This document shows, one piece after another, positions 1 to 8,810 of a stretch of 64,000 bases of DNA. Source of the stretch: W0P28-013 sp051870755 (GTDB lineage Bacteria; Bacteroidota; Bacteroidia; Bacteroidales; Paludibacteraceae); the NCBI GenBank assembly GCA_051870755.1, contig JBJECE010000021.1:62001-126000 (forward strand), read 5' to 3'. The notes beneath the pieces are model-generated. The model was not told where the DNA came from, made no database searches, and worked only from the letters and a program-made list of their open reading frames with translations. Made by a program: the position numbers and the translations under genes. Position 1 is the stretch's first letter. Each line of letters begins with the position of its first letter.

Positions 1-1851
1 AACCGTTGCCGAACCGGCGATATTAAACGAAGCCGAAAGCAATATGTTCACTACAATCGAATCGTTATTGGTTGCTGTAAAACCATACGATGATGTTTCC
101 GGACCATAATAACCTGGTTTCTGTACACCATTATGATAGATATAAGCATAATAACCATACAAAGATATATAAAAACTACTTTCTGTAGCCGGATCGAAGG
201 CTATTTTATTCCACCCTTTATATTGTTCATTATGGGCTGCAGCACCCGATTCGTAAGAATATTGGAATGCAATAACATTCTTATAATTCCTACTTACATA
301 ACCACCAGACAAGTATTCCGGATAATCGAAATAAACATACAACGTATCGGGACGTTCAGGTTTGTTGATCCAAACAGAAAATTCAGCATCAGCCGCAGGC
401 TTATTAATAGTAACAGGAGAAGAATAGCACGAAATAGGATTTCCGGCTCCATCTTTAATACTATCGAACGAGCATCCATCCAATGCATTAAAATACACAT
501 ACGACGTTTTACCCGGCAAGGTAACCTTCAGTCTATTGGGTTCCGCCTCATTAACAACCACCTGTTCGTATGGTGACGACCCATCAGAAGACGACGAAAC
601 CGAGAACACTTCCGGATGATTAACGGTCAGATAAATATCGAATGGTTCCAATTTCGTGGCCGACAAATTAACAGTATAAGCAGATTCGCTGGCAACCCTG
701 AAGGTATAAGAACTACCAGAATTCAAGGAAGAGAGTATATCCGACGATACCGTTCCGTTCAACGAAAACGAGTTCAAGGTGTAATTCATATGGTCGCCAT
801 ACAAAGTAATCTGTGCCCCCAATTTAACCGTATAATCGTCAGCACTCCATCTTGCTTTATCTACTTCTACACCATCCACCTCTACTTTCGAGAAAGCATC
901 GATGGTACCTTCAAATTTCACCGACACATTCACATCGGGCACTGCAAACACCACATCAACCGTAGCGCCATTGGTTGCCGTCCAATTATAATTACTTGAG
1001 AATGAAGACAACGTGTTGTCACCATTCTTCAATGTGTACCAATTGCCGTTGCCGCTAAACGTAAAGTTGCTTTCTGTATAACCGCTCGAATGCGAGGATA
1101 CAAATTTGATTGTATTATTATTTTGTTCGGTAAAATATATCGAGCGACCGCCACGCACCACAGACAATTTGGAGGGGTCATCTACATTCACCGTTACCGA
1201 GGCTGTACGGATGTCGTCAAGGTTATACAGCGACACGCTCACCGTAGCACCGTCCTTCGCGGGAAAAGTTAACGACCCTAAAGTACTATAGTTAGACGTC
1301 GGCTCCAAATTCGAAGAGCTATAAGTCAATAAAACATCAGATTCGCTGGTTCTTACAGTAAAAGATGTTTCTGCATATTCACTTTCGTGACTACCATCGG
1401 CAAACTTGACCGTGTTATTGCCATTAGCCAATGTTACTTCCGTATTATCGGAACGGAATAATTGAACTTTAGAGGCATCGGCCACGTTAAGCGTAAAGGT
1501 AGCCGTGCGTAGCGTTTCGACGTCATACAACGAAATCACCACAGAGGCACCATCCTGAACATAAACACTATATAATCCGCTTGTACTATTTCTATGGGTT
1601 GTACTACCGGAAGATGTTATCGCTGCATCCAACACTTTGTCCGTCAGGCTTGTGCTAACATTCATATATGCAGAGCCATAACTCACGGTACATGTATTTT
1701 CACCTTTTGCCCACGAGCCGTTGTCCGGCGTCAAGCCCGAAATAGAAACATCCGACGGTTCGCAATTCAGGGTAACCGTCACCGAGGCGCTCACCGCAGT
1801 AGTAAAGCCGCAGAGCAGCGCCACAAACCAAACTGAAAAAAATTTTTTCAT
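1..1851 (-). CDS. Large secreted repeat protein, 5' part only (C-terminus beyond left edge)
   Basis: A minus-strand frame is open from the ATG at 1849-1851 through all 617 codons to the window edge, so the gene is truncated by the window rather than broken. Residues 1-22 form a signal peptide (MKKFFSVWFVALLCGFTTAV). The rest is Ser/Thr/Asn-rich and looks like stacked beta-sandwich modules. Two well-matched units are visible around residues 140-190 and 205-260, each with a VSLYNLDDIRTASVTVNV-like stretch followed by about 15 residues and NNTIKF or NNTVKF. I do not recognise a named family. The composition resembles surface adhesin or cell-wall-like proteins of Bacteroidales that end in a sorting domain, but the C-terminus is not visible. 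A TAACTTTG -7-like box (minus strand, 2008-2015) may be its promoter. Confidence 0.75.
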   Translation of the reverse strand, partial: MKKFFSVWFVALLCGFTTAVSASVTVTLNCEPSDVSISGLTPDNGSWAKGENTCTVSYGSAYMNVSTSLTDKVLDAAITSSGSTTHRNSTSGLYSVYVQDGASVVISLYDVETLRTATFTLNVADASKVQLFRSDNTEVTLANGNNTVKFADGSHESEYAETSFTVRTSESDVLLTYSSSNLEPTSNYSTLGSLTFPAKDGATVSVSLYNLDDIRTASVTVNVDDPSKLSVVRGGRSIYFTEQNNNTIKFVSSHSSGYTESNFTFSGNGNWYTLKNGDNTLSSFSSNYNWTATNGATVDVVFAVPDVNVSVKFEGTIDAFSKVEVDGVEVDKARWSADDYTVKLGAQITLYGDHMNYTLNSFSLNGTVSSDILSSLNSGSSYTFRVASESAYTVNLSATKLEPFDIYLTVNHPEVFSVSSSSDGSSPYEQVVVNEAEPNRLKVTLPGKTSYVYFNALDGCSFDSIKDGAGNPISCYSSPVTINKPAADAEFSVWINKPERPDTLYVYFDYPEYLSGGYVSRNYKNVIAFQYSYESGAAAHNEQYKGWNKIAFDPATESSFYISLYGYYAYIYHNGVQKPGYYGPETSSYGFTATNNDSIVVNILLSASFNIAGSATV

Positions 1852-2190
1852 ACTGTTTTTTGTTTTTAGGTTAGTTATTAAGAAATTAAATTAAAATATC
1901 ACCATCAAGTGCCGATTTCAAATGTTAAAATCCTAATTTTTACATTCTACTTTCATAAATCACGTTTTAATGTTAAAAAACCAACGGTTTATAATCAAAA
2001 CACGCCGCAAAGTTACAAATTTTTATTTTAATATATGCCATTTTTTGGCATTTTTTTTCATCAAAACAGCAAAAAACATCTTTTTATCGACAAAACGCCC
2101 GCTTTTACCGACAAACAAAAACATCTTTCAGCCCATGGCGAGCCAAAAGATGTTTTACAACATAAAGTGCCGGTTCAGCCGACCGACACC
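1852..2190. other. AT-rich intergenic region
   Basis: 339 bp between the secreted protein and pth, both on the minus strand. It is strongly AT-rich with poly-T/poly-A runs. It holds a minus-strand TAnnTTTG box at 2008-2015 (CAAAGTTA on the plus strand) that suits the gene at 1851, leaving a leader of about 150 nt. No clear -33 element is seen and no coding signal is supported. Confidence 0.5.
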
Positions 2191-2201
2191 CTATTTATTA
2201 T
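2186..2201 (+). repeat. Dispersed 16-bp word, copy 1
   Basis: ACACCCTATTTATTAT. On the minus strand this spans the last codons and the TAG stop of pth. See the finding on the recurrent word. Confidence 0.55.
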
Positions 2202-2754
2202 TATACTGATTCATGGCAGTCTGTATGCCGGCCAAGCAAAAGGTTTTTATCATCTCCACCGCTTGTGCAAAACGCGGCTCCAAGGCGGCGCGCTCGTCGG
2301 GTGCGAACCGCCCAAGCACATAGTCGATTTGCGCGCCGCGCGGAAAATCGTTGCCAATGCCAAAGCGCAAGCGTGCATACTGCTGTGTACCAATCAGTTG
2401 CTGAATATTTTTCAGACCGTTGTGGCCGCCGTCGCTGCCACTCGGTTTCAGGCGTAGCGCGCCCACCGGCAACGACAAATCGTCCACCACCACCAAGAGT
2501 TGTTCCACCGGAATTTTCTCTTGTTGCAACCAATAGCGCACGGCCTGTCCGCTCAGGTTCATGTACGTCGAAGGTTTGAGCAGCACGAGTTGGCGTCCTT
2601 TCAGGCTGCAAGTGGCCACATCGCCGTAGCGTCGTGTTTCAAAAACAGCATTGGACGCTTCCGCAAAAGCGTCCAATGTGTCGAAACCGATATTGTGGCG
2701 GGTGTGTTCGTATTCCGAACCCATATTGCCCAAGCCGACAATCAGATATTTCAT
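2191..2754 (-). CDS. pth: Peptidyl-tRNA hydrolase
   Basis: 187 aa, the normal length for bacterial Pth, which frees tRNA from prematurely released peptidyl-tRNA in the cytoplasm. The N-terminus MKYLIVGLGN gives the conserved Asn10. His20 in EHTRHNIGF matches the catalytic His, Asn66 lies in PSTYMNLSG, Asp91/Asp92 in VVVDDLSLP match the catalytic Asp region, and GGHNGLKN follows. It starts 11 bp after the rplY stop, so the two are probably co-transcribed, a common rplY-pth pairing. The TAG stop lies inside a copy of the dispersed 16-bp word. Confidence 0.96.
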   Translation of the reverse strand: MKYLIVGLGNMGSEYEHTRHNIGFDTLDAFAEASNAVFETRRYGDVATCSLKGRQLVLLKPSTYMNLSGQAVRYWLQQEKIPVEQLLVVVDDLSLPVGALRLKPSGSDGGHNGLKNIQQLIGTQQYARLRFGIGNDFPRGAQIDYVLGRFAPDERAALEPRFAQAVEMIKTFCLAGIQTAMNQYNNK

Positions 2755-2765
2755 AAAAGTTTGAG

Positions 2766-3347
2766 TTATTTGCCGGCAGCAGCGGCAGCAGCATTACCCA
2801 TGGCGGCACGGGTCAGTTTCACGCTGCAAACTACGCTTTGCAAGCCGTTCAAAAGTTCGAGGTTTTCGAAGTGCAAATCTTTCACTTGTATGGTTTTGCC
2901 CAAACCGAGGTCGTCGATGTTGATGACGAGTTTTTCGGGAATGGCGGCGGCAAGACCTTTCACGCGCAGTTTGCGCATTTCGAGGCTCAATTTACCACCG
3001 GCACGCACACCGGCAGCGTGTCCTTCGAGACGTACCGGCACTTCCATGACGATCGGTTTGTTTTCGAGCACTTGCAGGAAGTCGATGTGCAGCACGCGGT
3101 CCGATACGGGGTGAAACTGAATCTCTTTCATCACAGCCGAAACCTGATTGCCGCCAACCTCCAAATTAACGAGGTAGATGTCGGGCGTATAAATCAGTTT
3201 GCGCAATGCTGCTTCGGACACTACAAAGTGTACGTTTTGACCCACGCCATAGAGTTCGCAGGGCACCAATCCTTGCGCACGCAGGGCTTTGGTGGCTTTT
3301 TTGCCGAGTTCGTTACGAACTTCGCCTTTCAATTCAAATGTTTTCAT
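2766..3347 (-). CDS. rplY: 50S ribosomal protein L25 (CTC/TL5 type)
   Basis: 193 aa, the long two-domain CTC/TL5 form of L25, which binds 5S rRNA in the large ribosomal subunit. The N-terminal L25 domain begins MKTFELKGEVRNELGKKATK and contains LRAQGLVPCELYG. The second beta domain covers roughly residues 95-175 (HIDFLQV, VPVRLEGHAAGV). The tail is Ala-rich. It is the first gene of the rplY-pth unit and has a good minus-strand promoter at 3437-3467. Confidence 0.95.
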   Translation of the reverse strand: MKTFELKGEVRNELGKKATKALRAQGLVPCELYGVGQNVHFVVSEAALRKLIYTPDIYLVNLEVGGNQVSAVMKEIQFHPVSDRVLHIDFLQVLENKPIVMEVPVRLEGHAAGVRAGGKLSLEMRKLRVKGLAAAIPEKLVINIDDLGLGKTIQVKDLHFENLELLNGLQSVVCSVKLTRAAMGNAAAAAAGK

Positions 3348-3436
3348 TGTTGTTTGTAAAAAAATGTGTTACTCAAAATTCAAGCATTGTTGGGGCTTGA
3401 TTTCCCATCACACGGATGCTTCCGTGAAAAGCGGCG

Positions 3437-3467
3437 CAAAGGTACGACTTTTTTGTGAATTATGCAA
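3437..3467 (-). promoter_or_regulatory. Bacteroidota-type promoter of rplY-pth
   Basis: Read on the minus strand: TTG at 3467-3465, 20 bp spacer, then TACCTTTG at 3444-3437, which fits TTTG-N19/20-TAnnTTTG. The leader is about 85 nt. Confidence 0.6.
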
Positions 3468-3493
3468 CTTTTTCGGGGACAATTTACGAAAAA

Positions 3494-4192
3494 TTATTCC
3501 AACAGGTGTTCTATCAGAAAAAACACGCCCAACAAGACGAACAAAACGCCCACGCTCCACCGAAACCACTTGCCGACATGGCGTATTTTGTCGTAGAAAC
3601 GGCTGATGCTGTCGAAACTGAACGCCAGAATCCACGCAACAACCAGCACGGGCAACGCCACCACAAGTGCAAAAAACACGATGTGCCACACGGCGATGTG
3701 CGGTTGCGCCACCATGCCGAAAAAGAGGGCGGCATTGGTCGGGCAAAACGCCAACGACAACACTGCGCCCAGCAGCAGCGCGCCGGCAGCATTCGGTTTG
3801 ATGCGCCCTTCGACCTTGTCGGCCAGCCTGTTGCCACCCAACGCCGGCAGCAAATCGGCCACGAACATCAGCGCACCCATAATAATCAGGAAAGGCGCCA
3901 AGAGCAATTCGCCATATTCGGCAAACATATCCTGCAAGTGCAAAATGTCGGCGCCGCCACGCAGCAACAACATCAGCACCGCACCCAGCACGCCAAATGC
4001 GAGCGTGCGCCCGAGCGTGTACCACAAACCATTGATAAACACGCGTTTATGGCTTTCTAAATCGCGACTGACAAAGCCGATGGCAGCAATATTGGTGAGT
4101 ATGGCGCACGGGTCGAGCGCAAACACCACGGCCAGCAAAAATGTAACCCACCACGGCGAAGCCGACAGATTGAGTATTTCAGAAACGTTCAT
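3494..4192 (-). CDS. CcdA/DsbD-like (ArsG-type) membrane protein
   Basis: 232 aa with about six hydrophobic segments, an integral inner-membrane protein. The motifs LDPCAILTNIAA near residue 27 and LAFCPTNAALFFG near residue 147 carry the paired Cys/Pro positions of the CcdA/DsbD thiol-transfer fold. It starts 6 bp after a 78-aa thioredoxin-like gene. In Bacteroidota this permease-plus-mini-thioredoxin arrangement is known for ArsG-like transporters linked to organoarsenical efflux and for related disulfide-transfer proteins. No arsR, arsF or other arsenic gene is adjacent, so the substrate is open. The membrane thiol-relay fold is likely; arsenic efflux is only a possibility. Confidence 0.8.
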   Translation of the reverse strand: MNVSEILNLSASPWWVTFLLAVVFALDPCAILTNIAAIGFVSRDLESHKRVFINGLWYTLGRTLAFGVLGAVLMLLLRGGADILHLQDMFAEYGELLLAPFLIIMGALMFVADLLPALGGNRLADKVEGRIKPNAAGALLLGAVLSLAFCPTNAALFFGMVAQPHIAVWHIVFFALVVALPVLVVAWILAFSFDSISRFYDKIRHVGKWFRWSVGVLFVLLGVFFLIEHLLE

Positions 4193-4193
4193 T

Positions 4194-4209
4194 ACACACT
4201 ATTTATTAT
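4194..4209 (+). repeat. Dispersed 16-bp word, one-mismatch variant
   Basis: ACACACTATTTATTAT, spanning the stop codon of the thioredoxin gene and the 6-bp gap before the permease start. Confidence 0.4.
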
Positions 4210-4435
4210 AGGCGGCCACGAGTGCGGCGGCTTGTTCGACATTCAGATTGCGACCGGTCGAAACCACTTTTTCGTCGATGACCACCGCCGGCAAACGCCA
4301 CACTTTGTAAGCCAAAATCTGTTTTACGTCGGTTATCGCTTCGACCGTTGTGCCTGCCGGCACGACCGCGCGCACGGCGTCGAGCGTGTTTTTGCAGCCG
4401 GCGCACTGTGTTTCGAGCAATACTTTTACAACCAT
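4199..4435 (-). CDS. Small thioredoxin-fold redox protein
   Basis: 78 aa, single mini-thioredoxin domain of the redox-active disulfide protein/MTH895 type. The active site CAGC follows the first strand (VKVLLETQCAGCK), the conserved cis-Pro lies in WRLPAVVID near residue 50, and a C-terminal helix follows. It is cytoplasmic, with no signal peptide. It lies immediately upstream of the CcdA-like membrane gene, which suggests that it supplies or receives electrons from that protein. Confidence 0.85.
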   Translation of the reverse strand: MVVKVLLETQCAGCKNTLDAVRAVVPAGTTVEAITDVKQILAYKVWRLPAVVIDEKVVSTGRNLNVEQAAALVAAYNK

Positions 4436-4501
4436 GATTCAATACTTGTGTTTTGCGGTTGCGAAATTACACTTTTTTTGTCAAATGTGCAACAAACCGT
4501 T

Positions 4502-4972
4502 TCAAAACAACACGCACACGACAGCATCGGCCGCTCGCACCAAGTCGTCGGGAGCAATGCGCATCTGCAAACCGCGCATACCTGCACTGACACAGATGTA
4601 CGGGAATAGGCGACAGGTTTCGTGTATGTAGGTCGGGAAGTGTTTTTTCATGCCAACAGGCGAACAACCGCCACGGATGTAGCCGGTGAGTCCGAGCAGA
4701 TCTTTGACGGGAATCAGTGCGCAACTTTTGTTGCCCGACACTTTGGCGGCGAGTTTCAAATCAATTTCTTTGTCGCCCGGAATGACACAGACGAAATAGC
4801 CGGTTTTGTCGCCGCGCAACACCAGCGTTTTGAAAACCCGTTCAATAGGTTCGCCTATTTGTTCAGCCACATGTACGGCGCCCAACTCCACTTCGCCGGC
4901 TTCGTACGGAATGAGTTCGTAGGTTATGTTGTGCGCATCGAGCAGACGCGCTGCATTGGTCTTTTTTGCCAT
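4502..4972 (-). CDS. ybaK: Cys-tRNA(Pro)/aminoacyl-tRNA deacylase (YbaK type)
   Basis: 156 aa, full length for the YbaK/EbsC family, cytoplasmic trans-editing enzymes that hydrolyse Cys-tRNA(Pro). It begins MAKKTNAARLLDAHNITYE, followed by VFKTLVLRGDK, KEIDLKLAAKVSGNKS and GLTGYIRGGCSPVGMKK. The Lys and the GGCSP loop are the hallmark active-site region. A minus-strand TATCTTTG box lies at 5011-5004, about 30 bp upstream. The gap to the thioredoxin gene is 66 bp, so read-through is possible. Confidence 0.93.
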   Translation of the reverse strand: MAKKTNAARLLDAHNITYELIPYEAGEVELGAVHVAEQIGEPIERVFKTLVLRGDKTGYFVCVIPGDKEIDLKLAAKVSGNKSCALIPVKDLLGLTGYIRGGCSPVGMKKHFPTYIHETCRLFPYICVSAGMRGLQMRIAPDDLVRAADAVVCVLF

Positions 4973-5003
4973 AAATCAAAAAAACTTTATTTGTTCAGTG
5001 GCA

Positions 5004-5011
5004 CAAAGATA
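5004..5011 (-). promoter_or_regulatory. -7 box of ybaK
   Basis: TATCTTTG on the minus strand, 32 bp before the ybaK start codon. No convincing -33 TTTG is seen. Confidence 0.4.
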
Positions 5012-5070
5012 GAAATTATTTCCGACATCGGCACATTTTATGTTAATGATTTTTTCGGAGGAGCGCGCGC

Positions 5071-6090
5071 CTATTTTTGCTGCATCTCGACATCGACATA
5101 CACGGGCAGATGATCGCTATACCCGCCATTGAACCGCATGCCGACATAAGTACGAAACGGCTTGGTACCGAGCGGTTTATCGGCTTCGAGCAACCAATCG
5201 GGAGCAAACACCTGCACACCATCGGCGGCAGTCCGTGTGGCCTGGCTACCATTCAGCAATGCGCCCGACACCACCATTTGGTCGAGCATGCCCCACTGGC
5301 CGTCGTGCCGATAACTGCCAATAGTGCCACTTTGGTGCAACGCATAGGTGAGGTTGTAGAGTTGGCCGGCGGGCACAGAATCGCCAGCAACAGGCTGTGC
5401 TCCAAGCACTTCGAGCATACTGCGATTGTCGGGATAATCGTTGAAATCGCCCATGATCATAATCAGTGCATCGGCATCGATCGCCTGCACACTATCGACC
5501 GCCGCACGCAACTGCGCCGCCACAAACAAGCGGTTCGGTTCGCTCTCCAACTCGCCGCCCAAGCGCGACGGAAAATGGTTGACAAACAGATGCAACGTAT
5601 CGCCATTTGGCAATGCGCCGCACGCATACAGAATGTCGCGCGTGGTTTTGCCCGACGGCAGTACAAAACGAATGGGACGCGAATTTATCGGCTTAAACTG
5701 CCGCGGTTGATAGAGCAATGCTACATCGACGCCACGCGCATCGTCCGACTCGTAATGAATCACCTTGTAGTGCAGTTGTTTCAACTGCGAATAGCGTGCC
5801 AGGTCATTCAAGCAATGGCCATTCTCAATTTCGCACAATGCAATCAACGCCGGCGGATTCCAGCCGCCAACGCCCACAACCACTTGCGCTATATGCGCCA
5901 ATTTTTGGCGGTAACGTTCGTAGTTCCAACCACGAATGCCTCCGGGCAGATACTCGTCGTCGTGTTTCAGGGTGTCGTGTTGCGTATCGAACAAGTTTTC
6001 GACATTGTATTCCATCACGCGAAACACATTTTGCGCCGGCACGATAGTCGGCAACAAGCAAAGCAATATCGCTGCAAAGCGTTTAAGCAT
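5071..6090 (-). CDS. Secreted endonuclease/exonuclease/phosphatase family protein
   Basis: 339 aa with a signal peptide (MLKRFAAILLCLLPTIVPAQ). The EEP fold is marked by VMEYNVENLFD near residue 26, the metal-binding Glu in ALCEIENG, GVDVALLYQP, GDFNDYP near residue 213 and the terminal YSDHLPVYVDV (catalytic Asp-His). This type of exported EEP protein is common in Bacteroidales and may act on nucleic acids, phosphodiesters or phospholipids; the substrate cannot be read from sequence. Its start overlaps the end of the upstream membrane-protein gene by 8 bp. Confidence 0.9.
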   Translation of the reverse strand: MLKRFAAILLCLLPTIVPAQNVFRVMEYNVENLFDTQHDTLKHDDEYLPGGIRGWNYERYRQKLAHIAQVVVGVGGWNPPALIALCEIENGHCLNDLARYSQLKQLHYKVIHYESDDARGVDVALLYQPRQFKPINSRPIRFVLPSGKTTRDILYACGALPNGDTLHLFVNHFPSRLGGELESEPNRLFVAAQLRAAVDSVQAIDADALIMIMGDFNDYPDNRSMLEVLGAQPVAGDSVPAGQLYNLTYALHQSGTIGSYRHDGQWGMLDQMVVSGALLNGSQATRTAADGVQVFAPDWLLEADKPLGTKPFRTYVGMRFNGGYSDHLPVYVDVEMQQK

Positions 6091-6682
6091 GTTTACCTCT
6101 AAATTCCGTTATCAACAAATAGACGCCATAGATACCGCATATCAAAAGAATTAAATCTTCGTACGCCGCAAAAATCACAGATTTAACGCCCGTCAATCCC
6201 CATAATGTTAATAAGGCAAGCAATATTTTGTTTTTCTGTCGGTAGCCTGCATACACCACCAGGCTCAAACACGCCACAGGACAAGGCATAATGTGTGTAA
6301 CCATTTGCGGGAAACGATTTCCCAACAACACAGAAATCAGCGGATATAAACCATAGAGCAACAGCAAGATGATTTGGAAGGCGCCAGGCCTTGCCGGCAC
6401 ATCCGATTTGTGGCAAACACATTCATACAAGAACAACACCCCGCAAAGTATATACAAAGGCAATGCAAAATAGGTTTGTATCGGTTGTGTGCCATAGTAC
6501 CCGAAAAACACTATTCCGATAAAAAGATTGACCATGCCCAACATCGCTTTGGCAGCCCATGCCACCTTGCCGGCATACGACAACGCCACAGCAACAACCA
6601 ACAACGCCAACAAAATAACTTGCACAACCACTGTATGTTGGTTGTATTGTCCGATAACATTCCAAAAAACTTGTGCATCCAT
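6083..6682 (-). CDS. DUF6064-like integral membrane protein
   Basis: 199 aa with about six transmembrane segments. It starts MDAQVFWNVIGQYNQHT and contains GIVFFGYYGTQPIQTYFALP, which matches my memory of the DUF6064 family of unknown function. No catalytic motif is visible. It is the middle gene of a three-gene minus-strand unit: 31 bp after the beta-helix lipoprotein and overlapping the EEP gene by 8 bp, so translation of the latter is probably coupled. Confidence 0.7.
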   Translation of the reverse strand: MDAQVFWNVIGQYNQHTVVVQVILLALLVVAVALSYAGKVAWAAKAMLGMVNLFIGIVFFGYYGTQPIQTYFALPLYILCGVLFLYECVCHKSDVPARPGAFQIILLLLYGLYPLISVLLGNRFPQMVTHIMPCPVACLSLVVYAGYRQKNKILLALLTLWGLTGVKSVIFAAYEDLILLICGIYGVYLLITEFRGKHA

Positions 6683-6713
6683 ATTTCTACACCTCCATCA
6701 ATGCTCACTCACA

Positions 6714-8189
6714 CTATTTTTCGTATGCGCCCAAATCGGGAGCGCCATCAGCCAAGCGATTTTTGCCTTCCATGTCGGCTGGGAAACGCTCGGCCACGGC
6801 CACATCGGCTTTGCCACATGCACTCGAGCGGTCGGCCAAATGAAAATCGTAATAGCCGGTTTGCGCAATGTCGCGAATCGATGTATTGACAAACACTGTA
6901 TCGGCATGATAAACGCCATCGGCACCGGGATTTTGCGAATTTGCCCAATAGTTATCGACAAAGTAAGCATCGGTCTGTTGGCGGCACTTGAGCAACGAGT
7001 GGCTGATGGTAACGTTGTAGGCAGCATCGGTAATGGTATCGCGCAGCAACGCTATTTCGCGACTCTGATTGCCGAACACAATCGAATTTTCGACTACCGC
7101 CGATTTGACAGGAAAAAGATAGAGCAAATTGCCATCGACATAATAGTTGGTAATGACCATGGCCACATCCTGACGCGTGCCCCATGTGTAGTAGTTGGCA
7201 ATAGTCGTGTGCGCCACATAGGCCTCGCCACCCAACTGATAGAAACAGGCTGTGCCACAATTCGACAGTTCGCAATTCACCACTTCGACGTTGGCATTTT
7301 GGGCAAAAAGTCCGTATTGCGTCATCGTGTGCAAGATGCAATTTGTCAGCGTGAGCGATGGCTGCGCAATAGATGTGCCACTGACAACCACGCCGGCATC
7401 GCAACTGCGTATGTGCGTATGCGTCAGCGTATGGCGGCCATGCGCATTTTGCAGATAGACACCACCCCACTGCCCCGGCATATAATCGTAAGGTGTGCGA
7501 TCCTCATCGGGCATGCAGTCGAAACGGTCGGTACGCATCAGCACCGGCTGCTCCGCGGTGCCTTGTGCCACCAAATGCCCATCGACCACAAGATTGGCTT
7601 TGTCGTGAAAATAGAGCCGTGTGCCGGCCGCCAAGGTCAGTGTAACGTCCTCTGGCACATACAGATAATCGAAAATCAGATAAGGTCGTTCGGCGGTCAG
7701 CGTAGTGTTTTTGGTGAGCGTATAACCATCGAGCACAATGGCATCTTGCCCATACACCACCAATTTGACATTTTGCGTTACGCCGTTGGTTACAAACAGC
7801 ATCGAATCTAAATAGTAAACCGGAAAATCGGCATTATTTTGGTCGGCCGTCATCTCCACAAACACAAACAGACTGTCTTTGGCCTTGATTTCCACATTTT
7901 CGAGCATTTTGTTTTCGGGCGGAATACGTCCGTCGAGGTTGTAGCGAAAGTACGACTCGCCACCGCGGCCAAGTCGCACCGACGAAATGTTCAACGCCTT
8001 ATTGTTGCGGTTGTACACATAGAACGACAACGTGCGCGAAGGCACATTTGTAAACATGGTGTCGAACGACAAGGTGTCGCACGAAAATGCCAACACCGCC
8101 GTCGGGTCGTCGGTAAATTTTTCATCGACACAAGCCGTTGCCAACAAAGCCCATACACAGGCCGCCACAATGTAAATTTTCTTATTCAT
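6714..8189 (-). CDS. Beta-helix lipoprotein (right-handed parallel beta-helix repeats)
   Basis: 491 aa from the ATG at 8189. A longer frame upstream lacks a plausible start, while this start gives a lipoprotein signal with lipobox LLATAC at Cys16. An N-terminal beta-sandwich (to about residue 120) is followed by VTLTLAAGTRLYFHD-like coils from about residue 165 and repeated parallel beta-helix turns (WGGVYLQNA, LTLTNCILH, VEVVNCELSNCG, VVENSIVFGN), ending in LADGAPDLGAYEK. Surface beta-helix proteins of this type often bind or cleave polysaccharide, but no lyase catalytic motif is recognisable. It is first in an operon with the DUF6064-like and EEP genes. TAAATTTG at 8242-8235 may be the -7 box. 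Confidence 0.8.
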   Translation of the reverse strand: MNKKIYIVAACVWALLATACVDEKFTDDPTAVLAFSCDTLSFDTMFTNVPSRTLSFYVYNRNNKALNISSVRLGRGGESYFRYNLDGRIPPENKMLENVEIKAKDSLFVFVEMTADQNNADFPVYYLDSMLFVTNGVTQNVKLVVYGQDAIVLDGYTLTKNTTLTAERPYLIFDYLYVPEDVTLTLAAGTRLYFHDKANLVVDGHLVAQGTAEQPVLMRTDRFDCMPDEDRTPYDYMPGQWGGVYLQNAHGRHTLTHTHIRSCDAGVVVSGTSIAQPSLTLTNCILHTMTQYGLFAQNANVEVVNCELSNCGTACFYQLGGEAYVAHTTIANYYTWGTRQDVAMVITNYYVDGNLLYLFPVKSAVVENSIVFGNQSREIALLRDTITDAAYNVTISHSLLKCRQQTDAYFVDNYWANSQNPGADGVYHADTVFVNTSIRDIAQTGYYDFHLADRSSACGKADVAVAERFPADMEGKNRLADGAPDLGAYEK

Positions 8190-8277
8190 ATCCTTCGAAA
8201 CAAAGACTTTTTGCACCGCCGAATAAATTTTCGGCAAATTTACACAAAAAAACGATTCCACTTTAATGAAAAACGAT

Positions 8278-8285
8278 TATCTTTG
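8278..8285 (+). promoter_or_regulatory. -7 box for the 88-aa gene
   Basis: TATCTTTG, 34 bp before the ATG at 8320. The -33 element is weak (TTTA about 20 bp upstream). Confidence 0.45.
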
Positions 8286-8319
8286 CGAAAAATTCTGTTT
8301 AACCTAAAAAAATAACATC

Positions 8320-8586
8320 ATGGCTAACCGCAGACACCTGAAAAAAAGCATTCAAGGCATCACGTCGGAACTCGTTGGCGAAACATACATCGCCTACGGA
8401 TTGCTGCAAAAAATCGACCACAGCGCATGGCTGCAACTGCTACAACGCATTGCTGCGCTGAACAACGAATTTTTGGCACGCGCCAACCACCCTGAGCCGG
8501 GCAATGTGAAAGGCTTTTACAAACAGTTGCGTGCCGACTTCGACGCCGAAGTAGCGCAGATACTCAACGAGTTAGAAAAACAATAA
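8320..8586 (+). CDS. Conserved small protein of unknown function
   Basis: 88 aa, predicted mostly helical and soluble, starting MANRRHLKKSIQGITSELVG and ending in a charged helix (AEVAQILNELEKQ). It has its own promoter-like box (8278-8285) and codon use like its neighbours, so it is probably real. I do not recognise the family with certainty; similar small proteins occur as orphans in Bacteroidales. No signal peptide or membrane segment is present. Confidence 0.7.
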   Translation: MANRRHLKKSIQGITSELVGETYIAYGLLQKIDHSAWLQLLQRIAALNNEFLARANHPEPGNVKGFYKQLRADFDAEVAQILNELEKQ

Positions 8587-8700
8587 AACCGCACACGGCA
8601 GCGCGCCCGCACATAGGCGCACCGACCTCGACCGCCACGGCAAAACGGGTGGTCAGATTGGTGTGTGTGTGCGTGTTGATAACTTTACCGACCAACGATG

Positions 8701-8732
8701 TTTGTCAAACACAAGATTTTTTAGTATCTTTG
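8701..8732 (+). promoter_or_regulatory. Promoter of the methylmalonyl-CoA decarboxylase operon
   Basis: TTTG at 8701-8704, 20-bp spacer, TATCTTTG at 8725-8732; a near-perfect Bacteroidota housekeeping promoter 78 bp upstream of the epimerase start. Confidence 0.7.
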
Positions 8733-8810
8733 CCCGACCGAACAGCGCCATCGGAAAATAGCGAAAATATTCAGATAAATTTTTCATAAATAACTAAAAC
8801 AGAAATCATT

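Noticed and set aside
6528..7811. 427-aa plus-strand frame opposite the beta-helix lipoprotein
   Set aside because: Shadow frame; the minus-strand gene has a lipoprotein signal and repeated beta-helix turns.
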